Assembly (NCBI RefSeq): GCF_000787815.1
Contig: NZ_BBPO01000015.1
Span: 11,763 to 71,173, forward strand
Reading direction: 5' to 3'
From: Streptacidiphilus neutrinimicus
GTDB taxonomy: Bacteria > Actinomycetota > Actinomycetes > Streptomycetales > Streptomycetaceae
DNA length: 59,411 nt
Made by a program: the position numbers and the translations under genes. Under the pieces are notes generated by a model. It made no database searches. It was not told the origin of the DNA and saw only the letters and a list, made by a program, of their open reading frames with translations. Below, piece after piece: positions 26,437 to 36,434 of this stretch. Positions within the stretch are counted from its first letter, which is position 1, and every line of letters begins with the position of its first letter.

Positions 26437-26986
26437 CCACCGCCGCTCCGTTCGCCGTCCCGCCTGCTCGCCGGAGCGTCGGCCGCCGGTCGGCCGAAAG
26501 TCGGCGGCACGCCGGGGGCAGAGCGCGTCGCCGACCAGCCCGGCGCGGCCGGGCAGCTCCCGTCCAGCGGAGCAGGCGTTCGCCGCAGCGGCAGGCGAGG
26601 CGCCGTGGCGCCGCGCCGTGCCTCTCCCGCAGCTGGGCGGGCAGGGCAGGCGGACGGCCCGCGTCCGGATCGAAGTGCACCGGCGTGCTGTAGCCCGCCG
26701 CCATCGGGCCGCCCGCGAGGGGTACGGCCACCGCGGCGAACAGCAGCAGGCACGCCGCCCGCAGCCCGATCCGCCGATGCCGCCGACGGAAACGCAGGGC
26801 GTCCGGGTCGCCGTGATGCGGCGCGGCCCACAGCGGGGACGGCAGCGCACCGCCGAGCAGCGCCAGTGCGAGCAGCCGCACCGGCAGGGGCGGGGCCAGC
26901 AGGACGACCAGGCACGCGGCCGCCGCGCCGAGCGCCCGCGCGGCAGCGCCCACCTCACTGACCTGGCCCGCACCCGTCGCGCCCAC
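26402..26986 (-). CDS. Possible membrane protein with late frame disruption
   Basis: From about 26986 to 26570 the minus-strand frame has strong third-position GC and encodes two hydrophobic segments (AACLVVLLAPPLPVRLLALALLGG and LRAACLLLFAAVAVPLAGG). This is followed by AGYSTPVHFDPDAGRPPALPAQLRE and a CRCGERL motif. After about 26560 the codon bias moves to another frame (reading GRELPGRAGLVGDALCP), suggesting a frameshift that removes a second cysteine pair. The start is unclear (GTG at 26986 is a guess). The 3' end overlaps the NlpC/P60 gene. It may be a decayed or mis-sequenced gene. Confidence 0.35.
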   Translation of the reverse strand: MGATGAGQVSEVGAAARALGAAAACLVVLLAPPLPVRLLALALLGGALPSPLWAAPHHGDPDALRFRRRHRRIGLRAACLLLFAAVAVPLAGGPMAAGYSTPVHFDPDAGRPPALPAQLRERHGAAPRRLACRCGERLLRWTGAARPRRAGRRRALPPACRRLSADRRPTLRRAGGTANGAAVVRGGRRRPGCP

Positions 26987-27092
26987 ACCCGTTCCGGCCT
27001 CAACAGGACGGCCAACCCCCGCATGGCACCCCCGTCCACGCACCTGCGCCGAGACGGCCACGGTGACACGCCGGGGGGCGTCCGTCCATGGT

Positions 27093-27563
27093 TCAGGCCT
27101 GCTGGGGCTCGGCCGTCGCCGGGACGAGCCCGAGCGCACGGAACGTCACCCGCTGGTCGTACCAGAGCAGCGCGACCGTCACGGCCGTCATCGCCACGGC
27201 CATCGCCAGGTGCCCCGCCGTCCCCTCGACCTGCGTGCCGAGGGCGCCCAGCCCGGCGTGGACGCCGACCCGCAGGGCGATCAGCCCGACCAGGATCTTC
27301 CGGCTGCGGCCGTTCTTGAGCATGGCCCGTAGCAGCTTGCGCCGACGACCCAGCATGGTGAAGCCGACCGCGATGTTGACCGCGCCCAGCGCGACCAGCG
27401 CCATCCACGCGTCCGGGTGCAGCTTGACGATGTCGAAGGCCGCGCCCATCACCCCCTCGAAGGCGAAGAACCACGGCGACAGCGGCTTGATCTCACCCGG
27501 CGCGAGCGGCTCGGGGCGGCTGCGCTTGAACGTGAACGCGTTGCTGAGCTGGCCGATCGCCAT
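27093..27563 (-). CDS. Small integral membrane protein of unknown function
   Basis: A 156-aa protein beginning MAIGQLSNAFTFKRSRPEPL. It has at least three hydrophobic segments (ALVALGAVNIAVGFTML, ILVGLIALRVGVHAGLGALG, LAMAVAMTAVTVALLWY). GGGGGAGACGACC places the start at 27563; the frame extends upstream without a ribosome site. No family is recognised. It is divergent from the zinc-ribbon gene at 27746. Confidence 0.7.
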   Translation of the reverse strand: MAIGQLSNAFTFKRSRPEPLAPGEIKPLSPWFFAFEGVMGAAFDIVKLHPDAWMALVALGAVNIAVGFTMLGRRRKLLRAMLKNGRSRKILVGLIALRVGVHAGLGALGTQVEGTAGHLAMAVAMTAVTVALLWYDQRVTFRALGLVPATAEPQQA

Positions 27564-27745
27564 GGTCGTCTCCCCCTGGACTGCGTCTCTCCCTGACGAC
27601 CACGAGCTTCCCGCGCCGGGGGACCACAGCGGCAGAAACAGCCGTCCTGACTCGGGCAGGACATTTGTCATACCGGCGGCGTGACACCGCCTAGGCTGGC
27701 CGCCGCCGCCCCGAGCGGGGCGGACCGCAGGAGAGGTGGGAGAAC

Positions 27746-27964
27746 GTGGCCAAGCCCGTGCGCGCGGCGATCGGTGGCAAGTGGATCAGGTGCGGCTTCT
27801 GTGGCGGCGACGCCTTCCGGGACCGCGAGGTCAAGCTGAACAGCTCCGGCATGGAACTGCTCAACCTCGGCTGGGCGAACGAGTCGGCCACCGGCCTGAT
27901 CTGCTGGAACTGCGGCTACGTCCAGCTCTTCATGAACGACGACCTCGACCTGTACAAGGCCTGA
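27746..27964 (+). CDS. Small zinc-ribbon protein
   Basis: A 72-aa protein with two CxxC knuckles (CGFCGG near residue 16 and CWNCGY near 54), so it should hold one zinc ion. Conserved hypothetical proteins of this size are widespread in streptomycetes. The GTG start follows GGAGAGGTGGGAGAAC. A strong bidirectional hairpin separates it from ppa on the other strand. No function is known. Confidence 0.8.
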   Translation: MAKPVRAAIGGKWIRCGFCGGDAFRDREVKLNSSGMELLNLGWANESATGLICWNCGYVQLFMNDDLDLYKA

Positions 27965-27978
27965 GCCGGAACGCACGA

Positions 27979-28006
27979 AGCCCGGCGGACGTCGGTCCGC
28001 CGGGCT
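27979..28006. terminator. Bidirectional terminator between the zinc-ribbon gene and ppa
   Basis: A perfect 12-bp stem AGCCCGGCGGAC / GTCCGCCGGGCT with a 4-nt loop lies 15 nt after the plus-strand stop and 62 nt after the minus-strand ppa stop. It can serve both converging transcripts. Confidence 0.8.
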
Positions 28007-28067
28007 CAGGTGCGGCCGCCGTCCGGTGCGGAGGGACGGCGGCGTCGGTCGTGCCTTCTGCCGCTGG

Positions 28068-28562
28068 TCAGTGGCTCTTGCCGGACTCGGCGAGGCGCTT
28101 GATGGAGTTGGTGATCTCCTCCTCCGCCTCCTGGCGGCCGACCCAGTGGGCGCCCTCGACGGACTTGCCGGGCTCCAGGTCCTTGTAGACCTCAAAGAAG
28201 TGCTGGATCTCGAGGCGGTCGAACTCCGAGACGTGGTGGATGTCGCGCAGGTGCTCCCAGCGCGGGTCCGAGGCCGGGACGCAGAGCAGCTTGTCGTCGC
28301 CGCCCGCCTCGTCGGTCATGTGGAACATCCCGATGGCGCGGCACTTGATGACGCAGCCGGGGAAGGTGGGCTCCTCCAGGATGACGAGCGCGTCCAGCGG
28401 GTCGCCGTCCTCGCCGAGGGTCCCGTCGACGAAGCCGTAGTCGGCCGGGTAGCGGGTCGAGGTGAAGAGCATGCGGTCGAGGTAGATGCGACCAGTCTCG
28501 TGGTCGACCTCGTACTTGTTCCGCGAACCCTTCGGGATCTCGATCGTGACGTCGAACTCCAC
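28068..28562 (-). CDS. ppa: Inorganic pyrophosphatase (family I)
   Basis: A 164-aa enzyme that hydrolyses pyrophosphate to phosphate with Mg2+. The active-site signature DGDPLDALV and the metal-binding E/D residues are intact ([20 protein letters not shown], then GGDDKLL). The GTG at 28562 follows GGAGGAG. It is divergent from the dacB-like gene, as in Streptomyces. Confidence 0.96.
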   Translation of the reverse strand: MEFDVTIEIPKGSRNKYEVDHETGRIYLDRMLFTSTRYPADYGFVDGTLGEDGDPLDALVILEEPTFPGCVIKCRAIGMFHMTDEAGGDDKLLCVPASDPRWEHLRDIHHVSEFDRLEIQHFFEVYKDLEPGKSVEGAHWVGRQEAEEEITNSIKRLAESGKSH

Positions 28563-28625
28563 AGCTCTCCTCCAATATCAGTGGTTGCAGCCAATAGTGT
28601 CTCCTACGGCGTGGAGTGCTCAGGA

Positions 28626-30284
28626 ATGGGGAAGGGCCGGATGGGCAACTGGGCGGACCGTGGAGGCCGGGCGGCCGCGACGGCGAGACGAGTCGCGGGG
28701 CAGGTCGCACGGCAGGCGGCGGAGCGGACGGGACCGATACGCGCGTCCGCGCTGCGTTCGGCCGAGCGAGCGTGGCGGGAGTACGGGCGGCCGTACGGAC
28801 GGAAGTACGGGCGGCGGTACGCGTACGCGCCCACGCGCTGGGTCGTCGGCGTCGCCGCAGGCAGCGGGCTGGTGCTGGTCGTCGTCAGCATCGCGGTGGC
28901 CGGGCCCTGGCAGGGCGGTCAGCGGGTGGGCGACCGGGCGCTCGCGGAGGGGCGGCCCTCCGCCGCGGCCCGCCACGGCGGTCGTCCGGGCACGCCGAAG
29001 CCCGCCGGCCCGGCCTGGCACGACGCCGCGGACGTGCTCGCCCCCGCGAGCGGATCGGGCACTCTGCCGACCGCCGCCGGCCTCGGCGGCACGTTGGCCG
29101 GGCCGATGGGCGTGTCCGTGCTCGGCCGGGTCACCGCCTCCGTCGTGGACGTCACCGACGGCCACACCCTCTACAGCGTCGGCGCGGACCAGGCTCAGGA
29201 GCCCGCGTCCACCAACAAGATCGCCACCGCGACCGCCGCGCTCAGCCTGCTCGGGCCGGACCACCGCTTCACCACCAAGGTGGTGGGTGACGCAGCCACC
29301 GGCCTGACCCTGGTCGGCGGCGGCGACCCGACGCTGAGCGCGTCGAGCGGTCCCGACAGCCTGACCGCCCTCGCGGCGGCGACGGCGGCCGCGCTCCGCG
29401 CCCAGGCGAGCCCCTCGGCCTCGTCGGGGGCGTCCGCGTCCGCCGCGCCCTTGGGCGGCGGGCACCGGATCACGCTCCACTACGACATCTCGCTCTTCTC
29501 CGCGCCGGCCCTGCACCCCATCGGCGTCAACGAGAACATCGCCCTGGTCCAAGCCCTCACCGCCGACGAGGGCCGGCTCGACCCGACCAGCACGGAGAAC
29601 GCCCCCCGCGAGGCCGACCCCGCGTTGCACGCCGCGAACGCCTTCGCCGCGGCCCTGACGGCGGACGGCGTCGACGTCGACACCTCCCCGTCCCAGGGGA
29701 CCGCACCCGCGAACGCCCCGCAGCTCGCCCAGGTCCAGAGCGCGCCGCTGAGCGACATCGTCGAGCGGATGCTGACCGAGAGCGACAACGACGTCGCGGA
29801 GGCCCTCGGCCACGCCGTCGCCCTCGCCTCCGGCAGGCCTGCGACCTTCACCGACGCCGCGGCGGCGGTGACCGCGCGGCTCGCCCGGCTGGGCATCCGG
29901 CTCGGCTCGACCCACCTGGCCGACTCCAGCGGCCTCAGCGGCGACGACGGCATCCCGGCGGCGGTCCTGACGCAGCTGCTGGTGCTGGACGCCTCCCCGG
30001 CCCACCCCGAGCTGCGCAGCGTCATCAGCGGTCTCCCGATCGCGGGCTTCACCGGCACCCTGGACAACCGCTACGGCGGCGCCGGCAGCGAGGCCGGCCT
30101 CGGCGTCGTCCGGGCCAAGACCGGCACCCTGCAGACCGTCAACACCCTGGCTGGCCTGGTGGTGGACCGCAGCGGCCGGCCGCTGGCGTTCGCCTTCATG
30201 TCCAACGGCAGCGGCAGCCAGGACGCGGCCCGCGCGGCCCTCGACGTCCTGGCCTCCCGCCTGGCGACCTGCGGCTGCGGGTAG
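28626..30284 (+). CDS. dacB: D-alanyl-D-alanine carboxypeptidase/endopeptidase (PBP4, S13)
   Basis: A 552-aa penicillin-binding protein. The cytoplasmic N-terminus is Arg-rich (~70 residues), a membrane anchor lies at ~72-95, and the extracellular S13 catalytic domain follows with SxxK (STNK), SDN (TESDNDVAE) and KTG (AKTGTLQ). A Ser/Ala-rich insert (ASPSASSGASASAAP) interrupts the domain. It trims peptidoglycan stem peptides. ATG at 28626 has GGAG 9 nt upstream; ATG at 28641 with GGGGAAGGG is an equally good alternative. The zinc metalloprotease gene follows at 64 nt. Confidence 0.93.
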   Translation: MGKGRMGNWADRGGRAAATARRVAGQVARQAAERTGPIRASALRSAERAWREYGRPYGRKYGRRYAYAPTRWVVGVAAGSGLVLVVVSIAVAGPWQGGQRVGDRALAEGRPSAAARHGGRPGTPKPAGPAWHDAADVLAPASGSGTLPTAAGLGGTLAGPMGVSVLGRVTASVVDVTDGHTLYSVGADQAQEPASTNKIATATAALSLLGPDHRFTTKVVGDAATGLTLVGGGDPTLSASSGPDSLTALAAATAAALRAQASPSASSGASASAAPLGGGHRITLHYDISLFSAPALHPIGVNENIALVQALTADEGRLDPTSTENAPREADPALHAANAFAAALTADGVDVDTSPSQGTAPANAPQLAQVQSAPLSDIVERMLTESDNDVAEALGHAVALASGRPATFTDAAAAVTARLARLGIRLGSTHLADSSGLSGDDGIPAAVLTQLLVLDASPAHPELRSVISGLPIAGFTGTLDNRYGGAGSEAGLGVVRAKTGTLQTVNTLAGLVVDRSGRPLAFAFMSNGSGSQDAARAALDVLASRLATCGCG

Positions 30285-30347
30285 GGGCACGCCTCGATCG
30301 TGCGACGCTGCTGCCCGAACCGGCCGGGAGAACGTACGGTTGAACGC

Positions 30348-31466
30348 ATGACGAGCGCCAGCGGCAACAGCAGCAACGGCACGGACATGATCGACTGGGA
30401 TCTCGCGGTCGCCACGGCGACCCGCCTCGTACGGCCGGGGCCGGAGGTGACGCGGGAGGAGGCACGGGCCGTCGTCGCCGAGCTCCGGACCCACGCGCAC
30501 GAGGCGGAGGAGCACGTGCGCGCGTACACGCGCATGGGGGCCCCGCAGAGCGGCACCCCCGTGCTCGTCGTGGACCGGCCGGGGTGGATCAAGGCGAACG
30601 TGGCCGGGTTCCGGACCGTCATCAGCCCGCTCACGGGCAAGCTGGCGGCCCGGCGGGCGAACATCCCGGGCGGGGCGGCGATGAGCGTCGTCGGCAGCAA
30701 GATGACCGGCGTCGAGCTCGGGCTGGTGCTCTCCTTCCTGTCGACCAAGGTGCTCGGGCAGTACGAGACCTTCGCGCCGGCCGACCTGCCGGCCGACCTC
30801 TCCGCGCCGGAGGACGGCCGACCGGTCACCCCGCCGGGACGGCTGCTGCTGGTCGCGCCGAACATCGTCGCCGTCGAGCGGGAGCTCGACGTGGACCCGC
30901 ACGACTTCCGGCTGTGGGTGTGCCTGCACGAGGAGACCCACCGGACCCAGTTCACCGCGGTGCCCTGGCTGCGGGACCACATCGAGGGGGAGATCCAGGC
31001 GTTCCTCGCCGAGACCGAGATCGACCCGGGCACGCTCTTCGAGCGGCTGCGCGAGGCCCTCACCGAGGGCGGGCAGAAGCCGGAGAACCTGGTCGAGGTC
31101 GTGCAGACGCCCACTCAGCGGGAGATCCTCGGTCGGCTGACGGCCGTGATGTCCCTGCTGGAGGGTCATGCCGACGTGGTGATGGACGGGGTGGGGCCGC
31201 AGGTCGTGCCGACCGTCGGGGAGATCCGCGAGAAGTTCCAGCAGCGCCGCGCCAAGGGCGCGAGCCGGATGGACCAGCTGCTGCGGCGCCTGCTCGGCAT
31301 GGACGCGAAGCTGCGTCAGTACCAGGACGGGGCCGTCTTCGTGAACGCGGTGCTGGACGCCGTGGGGATGGACGGCTTCAACAAGGTCTGGACGTCCCCG
31401 AACACCCTCCCCACGCGGGAGGAGATCCACAACCCGGCCGCCTGGGTGGCCCGAATGCATCGTTGA
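30348..31466 (+). CDS. Zinc-dependent metalloprotease-like protein (DUF2342)
   Basis: A 372-aa protein of the DUF2342 zincin-like family, carrying HEETH (H-E-x-x-H, residues ~195-199) with a downstream EGHADVVMDGV that supplies further ligands. The family is also annotated as coenzyme F420-biosynthesis-associated, a role that remains unproven. TACGGT lies 7 nt before the ATG and no Shine-Dalgarno is visible, so a leaderless transcript is likely. It lies between dacB and tilS as in other streptomycetes. Confidence 0.88.
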   Translation: MTSASGNSSNGTDMIDWDLAVATATRLVRPGPEVTREEARAVVAELRTHAHEAEEHVRAYTRMGAPQSGTPVLVVDRPGWIKANVAGFRTVISPLTGKLAARRANIPGGAAMSVVGSKMTGVELGLVLSFLSTKVLGQYETFAPADLPADLSAPEDGRPVTPPGRLLLVAPNIVAVERELDVDPHDFRLWVCLHEETHRTQFTAVPWLRDHIEGEIQAFLAETEIDPGTLFERLREALTEGGQKPENLVEVVQTPTQREILGRLTAVMSLLEGHADVVMDGVGPQVVPTVGEIREKFQQRRAKGASRMDQLLRRLLGMDAKLRQYQDGAVFVNAVLDAVGMDGFNKVWTSPNTLPTREEIHNPAAWVARMHR

Positions 31467-31520
31467 GGCGCCGCCCGCAACCGCCGGCCCGCCCCGGGGC
31501 CCAGCTCCGGGACGACGGAC

Positions 31521-31544
31521 CGGCGGGGCGCCGTCGCCCCGCCG
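31521..31544 (+). terminator. Hairpin after the DUF2342 gene
   Basis: CGGCGGGGCG (31521-31530) pairs perfectly with CGCCCCGCCG (31535-31544) around CCGT. It lies 55 nt past the stop codon, probably ending the dacB-DUF2342 transcript before the tilS promoter. Confidence 0.65.
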
Positions 31545-31699
31545 AAACGATTCGGCATTCACTCGTCCGATCGAACCGGTACTGCGGGACGACGACGCAC
31601 CCGCGTGTCGTCGATGACTTCTGCGACGATGCGCAACATCCCGGTCACTCTGGGTGTGAGACGATGCGGCAGTCCACCCGCCCTGAGGAGTGATCGGTC

Positions 31700-32818
31700 A
31701 TGGGCCCCCATCCCGCGGTAGCGGCGATACGCCTGGCGGTGCGCCGGGTGCTCGCCGAGTTCTCCGACGAGGTTCCCGCCACTTTCGCCCCCGGGAGCCG
31801 AGCCCCCGGGAACGAAGCCGCCGTACCCCCGCAGTTCATCCGCTCCGTGGGCGACGTCGACCCGCGGCACGCGAAGTACCGCAGACCCCGTCCGAAGCCG
31901 GCGCCCTCCGCGCCGCTCGTGCTGGTGGCCTGCTCCGGCGGGGCCGACTCGATGGCCCTCGCCGCCGCCACCGTCTTCGAGGCCGCCAAGCTGGGCATCC
32001 GCGCCGGTGCGGTGACCGTCGACCACGGGCTCCAGACCGGCTCCACCGCCCGCGCCGTGGAGGTCGCCACGCGCCTGCGCGACCTCGGGCTCGACCCGGT
32101 CGACGCGCTCGGGGTGAACGTTCCTGCCGCGCGCGGCCACGGCGGTCCCGAGGCCGCCGCGCGGGACGCCCGCTACGCCGCGCTGGAGGCCGCCGCCGAG
32201 CGCCACGGAGCCCGCGCCGTGCTCCTCGGCCACACCCGCGACGACCAGGCCGAGACGGTCCTGCTCGGCCTGGCCCGCGGCAGCGGCACCCGCTCGCTCA
32301 GCGGCATGCCCGTCGTCGCCGGCCGCTACCGCCGCCCCTTCCTGGAGCTCGACCGGGCCACCACCCGCGCCGCCTGCCACGTGCTCGACCTGCCGGTCTG
32401 GGACGACCCGCACAACACCGACCCCGCCTACACCCGCGCCCGGGTCCGCCACGAGGTGCTGCCGGTGCTGGAGAAGCACCTCGGCGGCGGCGTGGTCGAG
32501 GCCCTGGCCCGCACCGCGCGGCTCTTCCGTGACGACGCCGACGCCCTCGACGCGTGGGCGGCCCAGGCCGAGACGGAGATCACCCACCCGGACGGCCTCG
32601 ACTGCGCGCGCCTGGCCGATCTGCCCGCCGCCGTCCGCCGCCGGGTGCTGCGCCGGGCCGCGCTGGCCGCCGGGTCCCCCGGCGGGGAGCTGTTCGCCCG
32701 CCATGTCGAGGCGATGGACCAGCTGGTCACCGCCTGGCACGGCCAGGGTGCGGTCCATCTGCCCGGCGACGTCCGGATGCGGCGGCAGGCGGGCCGCCTG
32801 GCCTTCCGGCGAGTCTGA
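31700..32818 (+). CDS. tilS: tRNA(Ile)-lysidine synthase
   Basis: A 372-aa N-type ATP pyrophosphatase with the PP-loop SGGADS (residues ~79-84), the VDHGLQ strand and [11 protein letters not shown] helix. It converts C34 of the CAU anticodon of tRNA(Ile) to lysidine. An N-terminal extension of ~60 residues before the PP-loop is typical for actinobacteria. GAGGAGTGATCGGTC precedes the ATG. It is followed by hpt at 81 nt. Confidence 0.95.
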   Translation: MGPHPAVAAIRLAVRRVLAEFSDEVPATFAPGSRAPGNEAAVPPQFIRSVGDVDPRHAKYRRPRPKPAPSAPLVLVACSGGADSMALAAATVFEAAKLGIRAGAVTVDHGLQTGSTARAVEVATRLRDLGLDPVDALGVNVPAARGHGGPEAAARDARYAALEAAAERHGARAVLLGHTRDDQAETVLLGLARGSGTRSLSGMPVVAGRYRRPFLELDRATTRAACHVLDLPVWDDPHNTDPAYTRARVRHEVLPVLEKHLGGGVVEALARTARLFRDDADALDAWAAQAETEITHPDGLDCARLADLPAAVRRRVLRRAALAAGSPGGELFARHVEAMDQLVTAWHGQGAVHLPGDVRMRRQAGRLAFRRV

Positions 32819-32899
32819 GACTTCCGGCGCTCCCGTAAGGTTGAGGAACGCAGGCGCAGGGACGACTCTGCGGAATCCAGCTTCGAGGAAGTAGCGCGG

Positions 32900-33454
32900 G
32901 TGGACGAGAAGGACATGGGCACCGACCTTGCCAAGGTGCTCATCAGCAAGGACGAGATCGACGCCAAGCTGCTCGAGCTGGGCGCGCAGATCGACCGTGA
33001 CTACGCGGGCAAGGATCTGCTCATCGTGGGCGTGCTCAAGGGCGCGGTCATGGTGATGGCCGACCTGGCCCGGACGCTGCACTCCGATGTCACCATGGAC
33101 TGGATGGCGGTCTCCTCCTACGGGATGGGCACCAAGTCCTCCGGGGTGGTCCGTATCCTCAAGGACCTGGACACCGACATCTCCGGCCGCGACGTGCTGA
33201 TCGTCGAGGACATCATCGACTCCGGTCTGACGCTGTCCTGGCTGCTCAGCAACCTGCAGTCGCGCAACCCCGGGTCGCTGGAGGTCTGCACGCTGCTGCG
33301 CAAGCCGGACGCGGCCAAGGTGTCGATCGACGTCAGGTACGTCGGTTTCGACATCCCGAACGAGTTCGTCGTCGGCTACGGGCTGGACTACGCGGAGAAG
33401 TTCCGCAACCTGCCCTTCGTCGGCACGCTCGCCCCGCACGTGTACGGCGGCTGA
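32900..33454 (+). CDS. hpt: Hypoxanthine phosphoribosyltransferase
   Basis: A 184-aa purine-salvage enzyme making IMP or GMP from hypoxanthine or guanine and PRPP. The PRPP motif is [10 protein letters not shown], the flexible loop lies around [11 protein letters not shown], and [23 protein letters not shown] is the C-terminal signature. The GTG at 32900 follows CGAGGAAG; an ATG at 32915 is an alternative. The tilS-hpt-ftsH order is conserved from Bacillus to Streptomyces. Confidence 0.96.
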   Translation: MDEKDMGTDLAKVLISKDEIDAKLLELGAQIDRDYAGKDLLIVGVLKGAVMVMADLARTLHSDVTMDWMAVSSYGMGTKSSGVVRILKDLDTDISGRDVLIVEDIIDSGLTLSWLLSNLQSRNPGSLEVCTLLRKPDAAKVSIDVRYVGFDIPNEFVVGYGLDYAEKFRNLPFVGTLAPHVYGG

Positions 33455-33546
33455 GCCCGGGCGGATTGCTCCAGGGCGGTGGGAACAGTGCTCGGTTTCC
33501 CTCCGTTGGACCGTGGGAAGAGCCGTTTGACACGGGAACGCAACCG

Positions 33547-33574
33547 TTCACATGGAGAATGGCTGCGGTACCGT
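33547..33574 (+). promoter_or_regulatory. Candidate ftsH promoter
   Basis: TTCACA (33547-33552), a 16-bp spacer and TACCGT (33569-33574) form a HrdB-like promoter about 130 nt before ftsH. It lies in the 251-bp gap after hpt, which otherwise holds a long leader. A TTGACA lies at 33527 but lacks a -10 partner. Confidence 0.4.
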
Positions 33575-33705
33575 CCAATAATTCGCTGTTCCTATCGGGG
33601 ACGGTCGAGGACAAACACAGACATAGGACGCACCACCGGCCGAAGGGCCGGGGGTGCCGCACTTAGTGGCAGGAGGGACGGGGCGGCCAGGGTCGCCCCG
33701 CATGG

Positions 33706-35706
33706 ATGGACGTGAAGCGATACTTCCGTGCGCCGGTGATGTGGATTGTGCTGGCTGTCCTCGCCATCGTCGTGCTGATGCAGGTGGTGTCTTCGGCCCA
33801 GGGCTACAAGACCGAGGACACCAGCAAGGTCATCAGCGCGATCAACGCGGGTCAGGCCCAGTCGGTCCAGGTCACGACCGGTGACAGCCAGATGATCAAG
33901 GTTCAGCTGAAGGACGGCCAGTCCGTCGACGGCACGAACATGATCCAGGCCCCCTACGCCTCCGACCAGTTCGCGGCGACGCTGCAGACCGAACTGCAGC
34001 AGGACGTGAGCAGTGGCAAGCTGCCGAGCTACACCGTCAAGGTGGACAAGCAGAACGCCTTCCTCGGCATTCTGATCTCGCTGCTGCCGTTCGTGCTGAT
34101 CGTCGGCGTGTTCCTGCTGCTGATGAACCAGATGCAGGGCGGCGGCTCGCGCGTCATGCAGTTCGGCAAGTCCAAGGCGAAGCTCATCACCAAGGACACC
34201 CCCAAGACGACCTTCGCGGACGTCGCGGGCGCCGACGAGGCCGTCGAGGAGCTCCAGGAGATCAAGGAGTTCCTGCAGGAGCCGGCCAAGTTCCAGGCCG
34301 TCGGGGCCAAGATCCCCAAGGGTGTGCTGCTCTACGGGCCGCCCGGAACCGGTAAGACCCTGCTCGCCCGGGCCGTGGCCGGCGAGGCGGGCGTGCCGTT
34401 CTACTCGATCTCCGGTTCCGACTTCGTCGAGATGTTCGTCGGTGTCGGCGCCAGCCGCGTCCGCGACCTGTTCGAGCAGGCCAAGGCGAACGCCCCGGCC
34501 ATCGTCTTCGTCGACGAGATCGACGCGGTCGGCCGCCACCGCGGCGCCGGCCTCGGCGGCGGTCACGACGAGCGCGAGCAGACCCTCAACCAGCTGCTGG
34601 TCGAGATGGACGGCTTCGACGTCAAGGGCGGCGTGATCCTGATCGCGGCGACCAACCGTCCCGACATCCTCGACCCGGCGCTGCTGCGCCCGGGCCGTTT
34701 CGACCGCCAGATCGCGGTCGACCGTCCGGACCTCACCGGCCGTCTGGAGATCCTCAAGGTCCACCAGAAGGGCAAGCCGGTCGCACCGGACGTCGACCTC
34801 ATGGCCGTCGCCCGCCGCACCCCCGGCTTCACCGGCGCCGACCTGAGCAACGTCCTCAACGAGGCCGCGCTGCTCACCGCGCGCAGCGACAAGAAGCTGA
34901 TCGACAACAACGTCCTGGACGAGGCGATCGACCGCGTCGTGGCGGGTCCGCAGAAGCGCACGCGGATCATGTCCGACAAGGAGAAGAAGATCACCGCGTA
35001 CCACGAGGGCGGTCACGCCCTGGTCGCGGCGGCCTCGCCGAACAGCGACCCGGTGCACAAGGTCACGATCCTCTCCCGCGGCCGCGCCCTCGGTTACACG
35101 ATGGTGCTGCCGGACGAGGACAAGTACTCGACCACGCGCAACGAGATGCTCGACCAGCTCGCCTACATGATGGGCGGGCGCGCGGCGGAGGAGCTGGTCT
35201 TCCACGACCCGACCACCGGCGCGTCCAACGACATCGAGAAGGCGACCGGCACCGCCCGGGCCATGGTCACCCAGTACGGCATGACCGAGCGCCTCGGCGC
35301 GATCAAGTTCGGGACCGACAACTCCGAGCCCTTCCTGGGCCGTGAGATGGGCCACCAGCGCGACTACTCGGAAGAGGTCGCCGCCCTGGTGGACGAGGAA
35401 GTCAAGAAGCTGATCGAGAACGCCCACAACGAGGCGTGGGAGATCCTGGTCGAGAACCGCGACGTGCTGGACACCCTGGTTCTGGAGCTCCTCGACAAGG
35501 AGACCCTGAACAAGGAGCAGCTCGCCGAGATCTTCGCTCCGATCGTCAAGCGCCCGCCGCGTCCGGCCTGGACCGGCTCGCCGCGTCGGACCCCGTCCAC
35601 CCGCCCGCCGGTGCAGTCGCCGCGCGAGCTGACGCTGACCAACGGTGTCACCGACACCGTGGGCCCGCTGGACACGACCACCAACCTGGACCAGCCGGAG
35701 CTGTGA
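33706..35706 (+). CDS. ftsH: ATP-dependent zinc metalloprotease FtsH
   Basis: A 666-aa membrane-bound AAA+ protease. Two membrane segments (residues ~10-28 and ~118-138) flank an extracytoplasmic domain. The AAA domain has Walker A GPPGTGKT, Walker B IVFVDEID and the second-region-of-homology [20 protein letters not shown]. The M41 protease site reads HEGGH, with the third zinc ligand downstream in the ASNDIEKAT region. It degrades misfolded membrane proteins. The ATG at 33706 matches conserved MDVKRYF N-termini. An efficient terminator follows, so folE has its own transcript. Confidence 0.97.
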   Translation: MDVKRYFRAPVMWIVLAVLAIVVLMQVVSSAQGYKTEDTSKVISAINAGQAQSVQVTTGDSQMIKVQLKDGQSVDGTNMIQAPYASDQFAATLQTELQQDVSSGKLPSYTVKVDKQNAFLGILISLLPFVLIVGVFLLLMNQMQGGGSRVMQFGKSKAKLITKDTPKTTFADVAGADEAVEELQEIKEFLQEPAKFQAVGAKIPKGVLLYGPPGTGKTLLARAVAGEAGVPFYSISGSDFVEMFVGVGASRVRDLFEQAKANAPAIVFVDEIDAVGRHRGAGLGGGHDEREQTLNQLLVEMDGFDVKGGVILIAATNRPDILDPALLRPGRFDRQIAVDRPDLTGRLEILKVHQKGKPVAPDVDLMAVARRTPGFTGADLSNVLNEAALLTARSDKKLIDNNVLDEAIDRVVAGPQKRTRIMSDKEKKITAYHEGGHALVAAASPNSDPVHKVTILSRGRALGYTMVLPDEDKYSTTRNEMLDQLAYMMGGRAAEELVFHDPTTGASNDIEKATGTARAMVTQYGMTERLGAIKFGTDNSEPFLGREMGHQRDYSEEVAALVDEEVKKLIENAHNEAWEILVENRDVLDTLVLELLDKETLNKEQLAEIFAPIVKRPPRPAWTGSPRRTPSTRPPVQSPRELTLTNGVTDTVGPLDTTTNLDQPEL

Positions 35707-35734
35707 CAGCCGTGGTCTGAGACCGGACATACCG

Positions 35735-35775
35735 ACGCTGCCCCGAGGCTTTAGCCTTGGGGCAGCGTTCTTTTG
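35735..35775 (+). terminator. Rho-independent terminator after ftsH
   Basis: ACGCTGCCCCGAGGCT (35735-35750) pairs with AGCCTTGGGGCAGCGT (35753-35768) around a 2-nt apical loop (one mismatch), and is followed by TCTTTTGTTTC. This is one of the few places here with a real T-tract. Confidence 0.88.
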
Positions 35776-35805
35776 TTTCGAACTTCCAGTCGAGGAGCAC
35801 TACTC

Positions 35806-36414
35806 ATGATCGATCCGGTGACCATCGAGGGTTCGACCGGAGCCGTCCGGGAGTTCGACCAGAAGCGGGCCGAGGACGCGATCCGCGAGCTGCTCATCGC
35901 CGTGGGTGAGGACCCGGAGCGCGAGGGCCTGCGGGAGACGCCGGCCCGGGTGGCGCGCGCCTACAAGGAGATATTCGCCGGGCTCTACCAGAAGCCCGAG
36001 GACGTGCTCACGACCGTCTTCGACCTGGGCCACGACGAGCTGGTGCTGGTCAAGGACATCGAGCTGGTCTCCTGCTGCGAGCACCACCTGCTGCCGTTCC
36101 ACGGCGTCGCGCACGTCGGCTACATCCCCGCCGAGAACGGCAAGATCACCGGTCTGTCCAAGCTGGCCCGCCTGGTGGACGTCTTCGCCCGCCGCCCGCA
36201 GGTGCAGGAGCGGCTGACGACGCAGATCGCGGACTCCCTGATGCGGATCCTCGAGGCCCGCGGCGTGATCGTGGTCGTCGAGGCCGAGCACATGTGCATG
36301 AGCGTCCGCGGCATCCGCAAGCCCGGGGCCAAGACGATGACCTCCGCCGTCCGCGGCCAGCTCCGCGACGGCAAGACCCGCGCCGAGGCGATGAGCCTCA
36401 TCATCGGCCGCTAG
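35806..36414 (+). CDS. folE: GTP cyclohydrolase I
   Basis: A 202-aa enzyme that opens GTP to 7,8-dihydroneopterin triphosphate, the first step of folate synthesis. Zinc ligands are in [10 protein letters not shown] and in [10 protein letters not shown]; the catalytic His is in the same EHHLLPFHG. The ATG at 35806 follows GAGGAG; an upstream in-frame ATG overlaps the terminator. The other folate genes (folP, folB, folK) lie 4.5 kb downstream after two hydrolases and an MprF-like gene. Confidence 0.97.
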   Translation: MIDPVTIEGSTGAVREFDQKRAEDAIRELLIAVGEDPEREGLRETPARVARAYKEIFAGLYQKPEDVLTTVFDLGHDELVLVKDIELVSCCEHHLLPFHGVAHVGYIPAENGKITGLSKLARLVDVFARRPQVQERLTTQIADSLMRILEARGVIVVVEAEHMCMSVRGIRKPGAKTMTSAVRGQLRDGKTRAEAMSLIIGR

Positions 36415-36434
36415 GCGAGCGGGGCGCGGGCCGG

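Noticed and set aside
33592-35730. 712-codon minus-strand open frame opposite ftsH
   Set aside because: Mirror frame of ftsH; composition typical of antisense high-GC frames.
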